A DNA stretch of 64,000 nt, from positions 62,001 to 126,000 of the forward strand of contig JANATG010000003.1 of the NCBI GenBank assembly GCA_029449235.1. The letters are read 5' to 3'. Positions within the stretch are counted from its first letter, which is position 1; each line of letters begins with the position of its first letter. The notes beneath the pieces were generated by a model that was not told the origin of the DNA, did no database searches, and was given only the letters and a program-made list of their open reading frames with translations. A program made the position numbers and the translations under genes. This DNA comes from Linnemannia schmuckeri. Its lineage: Eukaryota > Mortierellomycota > Mortierellomycetes > Mortierellales > Mortierellaceae. Shown piece by piece: positions 34,728-44,418 of the stretch.

Positions 34728-36260
34728 TCATGTCGATAGTTGCACTGTAATCCCCTCGGACTCCATCTTGTGCCTGATCATCTGTGCGCCACACTGTCCC
34801 GCAGGTCCACGCTGATAAATCTGCTCGCCCAGCATCCGCAGCTGCATCGGCATCTCCGGGTTAGCATAGTGATCAATGATCGCAGCATTGTCAATTTTGC
34901 GAGCCAAAGAAGACCATTCCGTTCCAGTTGCACCCAATCCACCACCTAGCCGCAGACAATTGGCCGCAGCTTTACCCATGAACCACCAATGCGGCAATAG
35001 ATCCATTCGTGCTTCTGCTTTGACCAAGAACCGCTTGAACCCGGCTTGACTATGACTCGCCCCTCCATAGAGACCGTCCTTGTCCTTCAGCCCTTCCATG
35101 GTGAAATCGTCATGCTGGCGCATCCGGAAACAATCGATCAAGAGCTTGTAGACATCCTCCTCGGGCCGGTCGTGAAGCCAGGTCCTGTTGTTGAGATGGT
35201 GATATGGTTTGTGGATATGCTTGATCAGTCCGTTCGAGATGACTTCCTGTCCTGGTTCCTTGACAAACAATGGCGACTTTGATGAATTGGTCATGACGGG
35301 CGTTCCTGAAGCGTCGTTCCCGAGTTTGATGGACCTAGCTGGCGGCGTTGGGAAATTGACATTGCCGTTGCTTGATGGGGGTGTCATATTTACAGAAGTA
35401 GTAGCAGCTTTGGCAATTGGATAAGCAGGCTTGGCCGTAGTAGTCACAGGTATCACTGGCTTTGCAGGGGTAATTGACTTAGCAGGCGAAGCAGGGGTAG
35501 TCGGTTTAGCAGGCAAACCAGAGGTCACCTTGATCGTGGTGGTGGCGGCTGATTTAGCAGGAACAGAGGTTGTCGTCTTAGTAACAGGAGTAGTTGCTTT
35601 GACAGCAGAAGAGGAAACCTTGGTCGCAGGCGCAGCAGGTGTGGTGGTTGTGGCGGCGGCTGCTTTGGTAAGAGTTGCAGCTGCTTTGGCAGGAGCAGTA
35701 GCAGCAGCAGCGGCAGTTGGCTTAGGGGTCCGAGAGCGCTTTGGAGGTCTGTCGCCCATGGACCGCATATAGAGAGTCTTTGAAGTCGCTGGGGGTTTAG
35801 GACTAGGGGGTTCACCGGGAGCAGTCTTGATGACGGGCCAGGACTTGCACTCGAACCTGAAGCGGTCCAGGTTTTCCTTGAGATCATTATGCAAGGCAGG
35901 AGGGTAGTTGGACCCCTTGAGGAGCTCGGTCATTTTCCAGACGCTGTCACAGAATTCCTTGTGGTGGATCCAATGGGTCTTTTGACATTTACGGGTGCAA
36001 TAGTGGGCGGTCTTGCAGTGAGTGCATAACCGGAGGACGAGCTCCTTGGTCTGGTCTGCGGTTCTGTGACACTGTGCGCATCGAGGTGTGGAGTCGACTT
36101 CACCGGATTCTAAATCCGAGTCTGAATTGGAGTAAGATTCGTCGTCGTCTTCCGCGTAGTCGTCTTCGTCGTCGCTGGTGATGTCGTCGTCTGAGTAGAA
36201 GTCGTAGTACTCATCCTGATCGTGGTCGAATCCGCAGTCGCACTGGTACTTGTCTGGCAT
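34728..36260 (-). CDS. MYND zinc-finger protein with Ala/Thr/Pro/Lys linker (510 aa)
   Basis: I start at 36260 (MPDKYQCDCGF); an upstream in-frame ATG adds only a low-complexity stretch. A very acidic Asp/Glu/Tyr region is followed by a MYND finger: CAQCHRTA, LCTHCKTAHYC, RKCQKTHWIHHKEFC, with all eight ligand positions present. A roughly 180-residue repeat-like Ala/Thr/Pro/Lys linker leads to a C-terminal domain (HIHKPYHHLNNRTWLHDRPE, KLLIDCFRMR, LPHWW, GEQIYQRGPAGQCGAQMI) shared with the next gene. MYND fingers bind proline-rich peptides. The C-terminal domain is common in fungal MYND proteins but has no known activity to me. Confidence 0.85.
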   Translation of the reverse strand: MPDKYQCDCGFDHDQDEYYDFYSDDDITSDDEDDYAEDDDESYSNSDSDLESGEVDSTPRCAQCHRTADQTKELVLRLCTHCKTAHYCTRKCQKTHWIHHKEFCDSVWKMTELLKGSNYPPALHNDLKENLDRFRFECKSWPVIKTAPGEPPSPKPPATSKTLYMRSMGDRPPKRSRTPKPTAAAAATAPAKAAATLTKAAAATTTTPAAPATKVSSSAVKATTPVTKTTTSVPAKSAATTTIKVTSGLPAKPTTPASPAKSITPAKPVIPVTTTAKPAYPIAKAATTSVNMTPPSSNGNVNFPTPPARSIKLGNDASGTPVMTNSSKSPLFVKEPGQEVISNGLIKHIHKPYHHLNNRTWLHDRPEEDVYKLLIDCFRMRQHDDFTMEGLKDKDGLYGGASHSQAGFKRFLVKAEARMDLLPHWWFMGKAAANCLRLGGGLGATGTEWSSLARKIDNAAIIDHYANPEMPMQLRMLGEQIYQRGPAGQCGAQMIRHKMESEGITVQLST

Positions 36261-36480
36261 GGTGGTGTGGAGTGGATGTAAAGAAGGAGTAGGAAAGTGA
36301 GAAGGAAAAAAGGGCTCAAAGTCATACACAGTCGTTTTTGGCACTGATATTTTTGCACGTCACAGACACAGGTATTTTTATTTGTCTGCTTTGAGTGTAT
36401 GTACCTATCTGTCCTTTGTCCGCCTTGTCTCTGCAACCTGCAATCGACGCAACATCCTGTCAGCCACTGGCAGCCCCTTC

Positions 36481-37197
36481 TTAGCGGTACCGGTTGGCAT
36501 TGATGGTTGACCCATGTAAAGCCCCACTCTCCATCTGCATCTGCAACTGAATAATCGGCGCACCCGCCTGCCCGCCCACACCACGTCCATACACCTGCTC
36601 CCCAAACAACCGCATCTGCATCGGCATCTGGCTATTACCATACCGTCCAATAATCGTCTCCTTATCCGCCTTATGGAACAACAACTTCTCCGGCTCTGCC
36701 TGCCCAAACGCAATAGCAGCCTCCTTCTTCTCAGCACTCCAATCCGCTGGCAACAGTCCAGCTTTGCCTTCGAGCAAAGCCAGGAAATTCTTGAATCCGT
36801 TAGTTCCATCGCGCGCACCGCTGTAGAGGGAATCGTTCTCTACCATGTGGTCAAACTTGAAGGTATCGTCCATGCGGAGGCGATAGATGTCGATCAGGAG
36901 CTTTTGGACGTCCTTCTCGGACCGGTTGTGGAGCCAGGTCTTGTCGTTCAGTCTGTGGAATGGTTTCTCGATGTGAACTTCCAAAGGCTCTCCTTCGTTC
37001 GTGGCGGAAGAAGAGGTGTTGATAGTGGAGCCGATGTTGGCGTTGGCATTGGTGGCGCAGACCTTCTTGTGGACCTTCCAGTGGTCCTTCTGGCAGTCGC
37101 GTGAACAATAGCGGATCGACTTGCATTTCGAGCACACCTTGAGGGGGGCTCCAGCATCCGCAGCCGTCTTGCTGCATTTCGCACACTTGTCCGTCAT
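36481..37197 (-). CDS. Short MYND zinc-finger protein (238 aa), paralogue of neighbour
   Basis: Single exon starting at MTDKCAKC. The MYND finger occupies residues 5-46 (CAKCSKTA, CSKCKSIRYC, RDCQKDHWKVHKKVC). The C-terminal domain aligns with the upstream paralogue: HIEKPFHRLNDKTWLHNRSE, KLLIDIYRLRMDDTF, LLPADW and MPMQMRLFGEQVYGRG. It lacks the acidic start and the long linker of its neighbour. The same-strand arrangement and the shared two-domain plan show an ancient tandem duplication. Function unknown; protein binding by the finger is the family expectation. Confidence 0.88.
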   Translation of the reverse strand: MTDKCAKCSKTAADAGAPLKVCSKCKSIRYCSRDCQKDHWKVHKKVCATNANANIGSTINTSSSATNEGEPLEVHIEKPFHRLNDKTWLHNRSEKDVQKLLIDIYRLRMDDTFKFDHMVENDSLYSGARDGTNGFKNFLALLEGKAGLLPADWSAEKKEAAIAFGQAEPEKLLFHKADKETIIGRYGNSQMPMQMRLFGEQVYGRGVGGQAGAPIIQLQMQMESGALHGSTINANRYR

Positions 37198-37568
37198 TGT
37201 TGACTTAAGGTTTGTTTGGTGGTTGAATGGTTGAGTGTTGATGGTCCTGATGGTTGTTTGCTCCTTGGTTGATGAGAGTAAATAAGAGAGGAGCAAGTAA
37301 GAGAAAGGAAAGAGGGCCAAAAATCGCGTTTCTCTTGACTCATACAGAAGCTCGAAATTAGAGGCGCGCCTAAGTGGATTAACGGTCCCCTTAACAGCAA
37401 CGGAAAGAAGACAAAAGGAAAAAAAGTGCAAGGTTCTCCGTGAAAATAACCCTGTTCGTGACAGAAGCATGAATCCGTTACTGTTATGTTTTTCACTTTT
37501 TTAGTCATTTTTTTATTACGTTTTCATGCATGAACGAAAAGGCAACGAAGCGTGAGAGAAAGGAGATC

Positions 37569-38450
37569 CTAAGCGTCAACAGATCCAAAGGGGTGGAAGG
37601 TATCATACATCCCTTGCCATTCCTCCATCTCCTTCAAAGTATTCTCCAACTTTTTCACTGGACTATTCTCGTCCAACTTGACCCCCAACCCTTGCATCAT
37701 CCTGGCCCAATGTAATAGCACAAGATCGGGGTAGGTCAACTTGTCGCCAAAATAATGTCCATTGTTCCCGTTCTTGTTCAACCACCGTTCGTGACAGGTC
37801 AGGAACTGTGGCAGGGCCTTCGACAGGAACTCAGAGTTGGGGTCGGCGACGGCTTCTTGAATAGGGATCTTGCCCGCGAAACAGTGGTTGTAAATCTCAA
37901 AGTAGATGTTGAAGGCGATGGATTTTTGGATGGCTTTTTCTTCGGGTGTTGAACCAAGGAGATCGAACTTTTCTGCGAGGTATTGCTATTATTGTTTTAG
38001 GGACACAATTAAGCATTAGCATTACAGTTAGAATTGCATTTAAAGTGAGGGTCCCGAGCAACAACCATGAGTGGACGTGTGATATTCTCAATTGATAAGT
38101 ACCTCGATGGCAAGAGACTCGCCAAGCTCAAACTTTGTGCCGTCGGGCTTGGTCTCGATCAGCATGGGAATATGGCCAAAGGGATAGTCGGCGCGGTTGG
38201 CAGCAACGTCCTCAAAGGTGACAATTTCGTTTGTATATTGGGCGCCCTTCAAATGAAGCATTGGACGGATGATACCTAAAAAAGTAGAATACAAGAAAGT
38301 TCAAAAGAAGTGTGAGTCCTAATTTTCCAGGTGCGAGAAGTAAGCAAGGGTTATACGCTTTATCATATTCATTCATGTCATTGGATACTTACCGACGCGT
38401 CCATTGCCCGCCAGGTACTTGACGACAAAGGTAGACTGCTGCTTGGCCAT
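37569..38450 (-). CDS. Glutathione S-transferase (215 aa)
   Basis: Exons 38450-38393, 38275-38103 and 37985-37569 join in frame. The N-terminal thioredoxin-like half has VKYLAGNGRVG, PFGHIPMLIE (cis-Pro) and LGESLAIEVLA-type glutathione-binding E-S. The C-terminal half is all-helical (YLAEKFDLLG, FGDKLTYPDLVLLHW with the N-capping Asp). The fold and length fit sigma-like or fungal cytosolic GSTs, which conjugate glutathione to electrophiles. The first exon gives 19 residues before the intron; the catalytic Tyr/Ser usual near residue 7 is not obvious (Ser6 is a candidate). Confidence 0.85.
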
Positions 38451-38834
38451 TGTAATAGGTGTATGTGTAAAAAGAAATATGTATGAGAGGAAGTGTGAAA
38501 GGGGAGGAAAGAAAAGAAGAGAGCTGTTGGGTTTGTCCTTGCTGAAGCTGTTGTTGTGAGTTGCTGTTGGAGGGTGTCGTTGTCTTCTTTTTTTCGAGAG
38601 AAATGTTGGCCCCTTTTATGTCCAATGTTCGAGGGTGCATTAAAGAAGAGATTGGCCAATCAGAGTGCTCATGCAAATACATATATAGACACAGAACGGC
38701 GCACCGTGGCCTGTCAATTGACTCGTCTCGCCTCTCTTCCTCCTTCGAACACAAAAAAGCGGCATGCCGCCATCAGACGAGAGTAAACAGAAACCATAAT
38801 TGACAACCACAAACAAAAGAGCGGCGCGTGTTGG

Positions 38835-38847
38835 TGGCCAATGGCGT
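38835..38847 (+). repeat. Left copy of probable target-site duplication
   Basis: TGGCCAATGGCGT at 38835-38847 matches TGGCCAACGGCGT at 41839-41851 in 12 of 13 positions. The right copy starts immediately after the retroelement poly(A) tail, the expected place for a target-site duplication. Confidence 0.6.
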
Positions 38848-39876
38848 ATCCCTCCAATAGCTCCTCTCTCCCTATTACCTCTTTCCTCCCTATCTAGTGT
38901 ACCACCCATTGATCTTTTCTCTGCACCCGTCTCTTCTTTATTATTCGATCCTTCACTTCCTCCATCTCCTTCTTCTCTACCTTCACCTCTTCCTTCCCTC
39001 TCACTTCCTTTGCCAGTTATCTCATTGCCATCTTCTCCACAGCCACACTATCCACCACTTGCAATCTCACCTCCTCCATCGTCACTTTCCCCGGCTTCGT
39101 CGTCCGTCATTACCCCAGTCACAGTCTCATCGCCTATCATCGTCCCAGTCCCAGCCTCGAGCCCAGTCCTTTCTGCTACACCTGGTCGACCTGCACCTCT
39201 CCTCTCCTGCACAGACACACCATTCAACACGTCAGTTATCTCCACTCCAACACCTGTATCCATTTCCTTATCTCCTCACACTCAATCTCCTCTTCCACCC
39301 AATGCAACTGACTCTATCTTCGAGCGGGCAGTCGCCACCCTGGACAGCACCTGCAGAGACCGTCTCCTTCGCCCTGCGGCAGAATACAACGCCGAGATCC
39401 TACGCATCGCCTCCGAGACCAAGAAGCTTCAGGCGAAGAACACCACCAAGTATGACGCCCTCAGAGCTCAGTACCGGAAGCAACTTGCTAAGAGACCGCA
39501 GGACCTAACCTCCATGCTGTCCAACGTCGACCATGACGCTGCCAATGCAGCTGCGCGTGTCCAGTCTGTTGCTAGTCGTTGCAAGACCGTTGCCCTTGGA
39601 ATACGTCGCCGAGCTACCGAGGCTGTCAATGAGTACCGGACTCGCCACCTTGATTCTCTCCGCTCGGATATGGAAACCAGACTGATCAGAGCAGCAGTGG
39701 AATCTCGTTTACAGGAATCCCTTCGAGCCAGGAAGCAACAGGAAGCAGAGGCACTTTGGCTTCGGCACTACTCTGTTGTCTCACGCTTGCAAGAGTCCCT
39801 CCGCGACAGGAAACAACAGCAGCAACAGGAAAAAAGGCTTACCGTATCCACCATCGCTCGGTCGTCTCTCGCCTAA
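38848..39876 (+). pseudogene. Coiled-coil N-terminal part of retroelement ORF
   Basis: This frame is open from the flank into 39876. After a long Ser/Pro/Leu-rich stretch it gives a helical region (FERAVATLDSTCRDRLL, RIASETKKLQAKNTTK, YRKQLAKRPQDL, RHLDSLRSDMETRLI). Then come repeats of SRLQESLR with RKQQ. A third, related unit (VVSRLKETMPR) continues in the -1 frame after the A6 run at 39830-39835, so both parts were once one reading frame. An ATG at 38800 lies outside the element. No family recognised for the coil. Confidence 0.55.
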
Positions 39877-41735
39877 AGGAGACGATGCCCCGGCCCAAGA
39901 AGACTCAACCACTACGCAAATCAGCCTTTGACACAACCTCGAATTTCCTTTTGCAAGAACGGTACCGGGCCCAACCGCTCGCAGCATCAGAACCCCTCAC
40001 CACAACATTTGGCCCACTTTGTCTCTCACCGGCGGAAGCAGCGTCCATGCGAGCAATACAAGACACACCAGTAGACAACTCCATCCCCCGAGTTTTGTGC
40101 TCAGATGGATCTCTTTTGAACTCAGGAACATCCGACGTGTCACTGGATTTTGGAGTGGTGGACCTTACTCAGGACAACCCCCTGACAGTACAAGGACGAA
40201 TGGACGGTCATGCATCCTCGTCCAAGTCTGAGCTCATGGGTTTACTAGCCACAGTGCTGTCAGCATCTTCGGAACAAAACATTGTGGTCAAGCTGGACAA
40301 CCAGTCGGTGGTAGAACAGTATCATCGTATGGTGAAGAATCGCCGAGATGCCTTACCGAGGAAACGATTCAGGAGCACTTGTGCAGGTATCTAGGCGGTA
40401 TTATGGCAGGTTGTAAAATCTCGGCCAGGCGGAGTCGTAGTGGTATGGATCAAGGGACACAACAGCATCCAAGGAAATGAGCTGGCGGATCAGGCGGCAA
40501 AGGCGGCAGCACAGAGTGTTACGGTGCATTTGGTGGTGGATCTTATTCAGCAGAAGGACATTACGAGCTTTGCACATTGCAATGGCGGGCTTGTCGAAAC
40601 CGATCTACGACAGCTTCTCAAACAACAATCGACAATCCACCATCATCAAGTCTGGATATCACAGAGACGGGTCAAGAGGGCGATCTCGGACATTGACGAT
40701 GTGGAATGGAGTTCGACCTTGGCCCATGTCCATGACAGACGCGCTGTCTTCACCTTTTACAGCAACAGCAAGGACTCTCACCAACGAACACATCATATCA
40801 AGAAGCTGCATGGAATGTTGCCAACGTTAAGCTCCATGCAGACTCGGAAGCCTAATTTGTACCCAACCTGCCTGTGTCAACAATGTGAGCAGGAGGAGGA
40901 GGACAATGAGCACATCTGGAGATGCCCCTCTATTGTTGAGACAACCACTGCAATATGGAAGGAGGCCATGGGCAAGATTGATGAGTGGGGCGTTCAGGCA
41001 ATAAATAGCTACAATGCCGCCAGGAAACGTGGACACAAGCGAGCGACTGACAACGGTCGTCAAGCACCACGGCCAGTATCCATATACTGGCTGTCCCCCT
41101 CGGATGCGGAACATGTTTAAGGATTCTCTTCTATCGGTGGAGCTCGAGCCGTGCACAGCGGTAGTCCTGCTCCCGATCGTGATGAAAACCCCAAGTGGCA
41201 CGTTTCGGACATTCTTCGCGGAATCACCCCCAAGAGCATGTTGACTGAGTGGTTCTCGGCCTTCAAGACCCCACAGTCCATTGCCAAGACGGTCCTTCAT
41301 AAGTTCATTGGCTACCTGGAGACACAGGCGTCAGAGCTGATCTGGAAAACTCGATGCTCCACGACGATTGCGTGGGAGCAGACGCAAGGCATCTCTGCCA
41401 AAGACAAAACATTCAAATACACCGGCCCCCGAGGTGACTGGAGTCAGGGATACGGATACATCACGCGTGATGGTTTCTGCCCGTATGGCGCTTCGCTAGC
41501 CACACATGAGGATCGAACCTGCCCTGGAGCGACCAAGGAACCACGCGCAGCTGATGAGCGGCTGTTGGATAGTTTGTTGGGAAGGAGGAAGTTGTCATTG
41601 ATGGAGAGGATGGGAAGAATCCCTTCATTCGTATCTAGTTTTATTTTGTCTTCCGTTTTTGCTGTGAAGAGCAGCGACAATTGTTGCGCAGAGCCAGGCT
41701 CCGGGTCGGACTCTGACTGGAGGGTGGTGTACTGA
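39840..41735 (+). pseudogene. RNase H and C-terminal part of retroelement ORF, two stops
   Basis: RNase H acidic residues are visible in order: Asp in CSDGS (40104), Glu in SSKSELMG, Asp in KLDNQSV, then the His/Asp loop in KGHNSIQGNELADQAAK. TAG at 40392-40394 stands where Trp would fit (CAGI-AVLWQ), and TAA at 41118-41120 follows SPSDAEHV. Both sides stay in the same frame, so these are simple nonsense changes. Downstream, WFSAFKTPQSIAKTVLHKF, QGYGYITRDGFCPYGASL and DERLLDSLLGRRKLSL form a well-kept C-terminal domain. Confidence 0.75.
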
Positions 41736-41793
41736 AGTTTGGTCTGTAGTCTCCTTTACTTTCAAATGCCTTTTTTGTACTGTTTTTCAGAGA

Positions 41794-41809
41794 AATAAAA
41801 TTGTGTACG

Positions 41810-41837
<28 letters not shown>
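41794..41837 (+). terminator. Poly(A) signal and genomic poly(A) tail of the retroelement
   Basis: AATAAA, then 10 bases, then 28 A residues, then the flanking repeat. This is the 3' end left by target-primed reverse transcription. Confidence 0.75.
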
Positions 41838-41840
<3 letters not shown>

Positions 41841-42315
41841 GCCAACGGCGTCAATAGAAAACTTACACTGTAGAAACAAGCACCGAAAGAAAACGAAAGC
41901 AAGCATCTGATAACTGTTGTTGCTGCTGTGTAGTTAGTGCCTTTCTACGCTAAATTTTATGTCGACATTCTTCGTCGACGTTCTTGTTGTCGTTAAGGTT
42001 TTGATGCGATGGTGTTGCTGTATATTGAACTTACAAAAAAAAGGACAGACGAGAAAAGGTCGCAAAAGATTTGATTGTAGATATGGTGGAAACATATTTG
42101 GTGCTTGTCTGTCCGTTTATTTGTCTGTGTATGGTTTAGACATAGTTGGCTGATTGGGGTTTGTTCCGTTAATACATATTCTCTTCTCAGAGTGACGTTG
42201 CCTCCTCTTTCTTGTCTTCTTTCCTTCCCACACACGCACACACGCACTCTTCCACCTCTTCTTCTCTTTACTCACATATCCTCACACCACAAACAGACTA
42301 CAACAATCATCCTCC

Positions 42316-44418
42316 ATGCCTCATAATCATTTAAAACCTCTAGACCCTTACCCCGCTCAACCTGCCCTCAACAAACGCAGGAACGTCACTCAGGCTCACG
42401 ACCATTGTCGACAGCGAAAATCAGTCTGCGAGGCACGTATCTTCAAAAAACAGTATTGTCTGAAAAGGCTACAAAAGATATCTTGTCTGACCAGCCAAAC
42501 TATCATCGTCAATCAATTCAATTTGACAGATGGCCAAAAGCCAGCGTGTCGTCGATGCTGCCGAAAAAGAGTCGAGTGCACCTGTGACCTCCCCAATCTG
42601 AAGCGATGGCCAAAGCCAGAGTTCTCAAGCAAGGCTATTAGTTCGAGTGTATTACGAAAGGATGGTGCTCGAGCTAGAATTGCATCTACTACAGGTACCC
42701 GACGACGCATTTGAGTCCAAAGCCGAGCGGATTGCCTTTAAGATGAAAATCAGGATACTGGCAGTTCTCACGATCTGCGGTGGGGTCGAGAGTCTTGGTT
42801 CGGGAATGCCCAGGATGCTCGAGCATACTGCGGCCTACTATCCTATTCCTTTGGAGTCACCAGTAGACTGATGGATCGAGCATATCTTTACCTCAAGAGA
42901 GCAATGGATGCAGTCCTCGGACGATTAATCAATCAGAACCCTACACAAGATTCTTAGACCGCGTCCTCTCACACACGGAGAATGCATTGTCCATGCGGTT
43001 TGATCTCTCATGATGGCAAGGCTGGTCAGGGAGTTCTATGAGACAATAGCTTTCCTGTGCAAAGAACAGGATCCATTATATGATGATGCCAGCATTCAGA
43101 ATACCAAGGATATGAATTCAACAGCTGCCAACATCACTAGCACTGCTACTCCCACCGACGCCGCCGCCGCCGTCGTCTCGAAGCAGTAGGAGGCCCAGGA
43201 TAGATACCAAAGTCTGGAAGCTGCGATAGAACAGTGGAGAATCAGCCTGCCGTGGGACCAGCAGCCGTCATGGGCCAAGGGCTCGGTATCACAGATCGAC
43301 GCAAGTGGTTTCATTCTGGTATCATGCTACCATTCTCTTATCATCCAGCTTCACCGGTCATTTTTGTTGAAGGCATGTGTGCCTGTCAGCAACCGCAAGA
43401 AGGGTCAGCCTCCATGTGCAGCTAGCAAGGACGACAGAGTAACTCTTGACTCTGCACAGGGCCAGCAGCAGCAGAAAGTGAGGGGCAGGAGACCGAGTTA
43501 CTCCTGCTAGTGTCGTATCTGAGTAAATATGTTGCTGCCACGGATGAGATTACAGCTGCCATTGAGCAATTCACGGACAGAGATATCAAGTACCAAGGGC
43601 GCACATTTGCTTTTTAACTATGCATCGCAGGAAATGTGTAAGTTTAAAAAAAGCACTTCTCTCACCCATGGATTTCTCTTTTATATGTCGTATACGCATA
43701 AACTTTGTCAATGTATTATGCCTTTCAACCAAAATGAGTTAAAAAATTAACTGTTAATCTAGTTGTGAACGGGGTTTGCATGGGTTTGGAACAAAAACAT
43801 AGTCGTGAATAGATAGCTAATTGGGTTTAGTAGCCGAAATAAAATATTTTATATGAAACGCGCAATACTATGCGATGTAACAGGCATAGTTATACGGATT
43901 GTGAACGTGACGTCAAAGGGTGCCCAGGCCGGCAAGGGCAAGTTGGCGATATGCCATCGATTTCTCCAAGCGGTTGGGCTTCACTATGCCATTGCCGTTG
44001 ATCAGGAGCGTTTGTTGGAGCGCCTCTCTCTTTCGTCAACATCTCTGCTGTTGCCGCGGCTGGAGCAGAGGCGAGCTCACCCGCAATTGACAAAGTATCT
44101 GATATTGCGCTCTTCATATTGTCTACGGATGCGGACGAAATCAACAAATTCGAGGTGTTTGGATCTAAAGGTGCCTAATAGGAAGGGCAATAAAAGATGA
44201 GTCTTGTTTTTTACAACCGGTTGGCAAAGGTTCGGCAGCAGATGGTGGAGGAGTGGGAGATGGTGATGTTCGTCAAGATGGTATGACACTCCCAGCATCG
44301 TCGATCCCTGGCAAGGCAGATGAACCAAGGACCTCCAAGGAAAGTGTTGCTGTTGTTGAGCAGGAGCACGCGTTTCTGTTGACTGATTCGAGATTGAGGA
44401 CACTTTGGCTGGTTTCAT
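42316..44418 (+). pseudogene. Decayed Zn2Cys6 fungal transcription factor gene
   Basis: The start gives HDHCRQRKSVC then, after an 84-nt insert with an acceptor (TTGACAG) but no good GT donor, DGQKPACRRCCRKRVECTCDL. This is a Zn2Cys6 finger in which the first Cys of CxxC has become His. Pieces of the middle homology region follow in shifting frames: ERMVLELELHLLQVPDD, EFYETIAFLCKEQDPLYDD, RYQSLEAAIEQWRISLPWDQQPSW, CYHSLIIQLHRSFLLKACVP. A C-terminal piece (FILSTDADEINKFEVFG) lies near 44110-44170. Many in-frame stops and shifts separate them. Such proteins activate nearby metabolic genes, so it may once have regulated the monooxygenases downstream. Confidence 0.75.

Larger units (their letters stand above)
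38848..41837 (+). mobile_element. Poly(A)-tailed retroelement with RNase H, no reverse transcriptase seen
   Basis: About 3 kb bounded by a 13-bp near-repeat and ending in AATAAA (41794-41799) plus A28 (41810-41837). The coding content in order is: Ser/Pro-rich stretch, coiled-coil region, short internal repeats, RNase H, a zinc-knuckle-like segment (CLCQQC..EHIWRC) and a conserved-looking C-terminal domain ending DSDWRVVY. The RNase H/zinc/C-terminal order is like the 3' end of a LINE ORF2. No reverse transcriptase or endonuclease motif is seen, so this copy is non-autonomous. It carries three coding breaks: a frame shift near 39829-39836 and stops at 40392 and 41118. Confidence 0.75.

Noticed and set aside
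39829..39836. Canonical -1 programmed frameshift heptamer
   Set aside because: The A-run is present, but the zero-frame phase (GAA AAA AGG) does not fit X-XXY-YYZ, and the element has other disabling changes.
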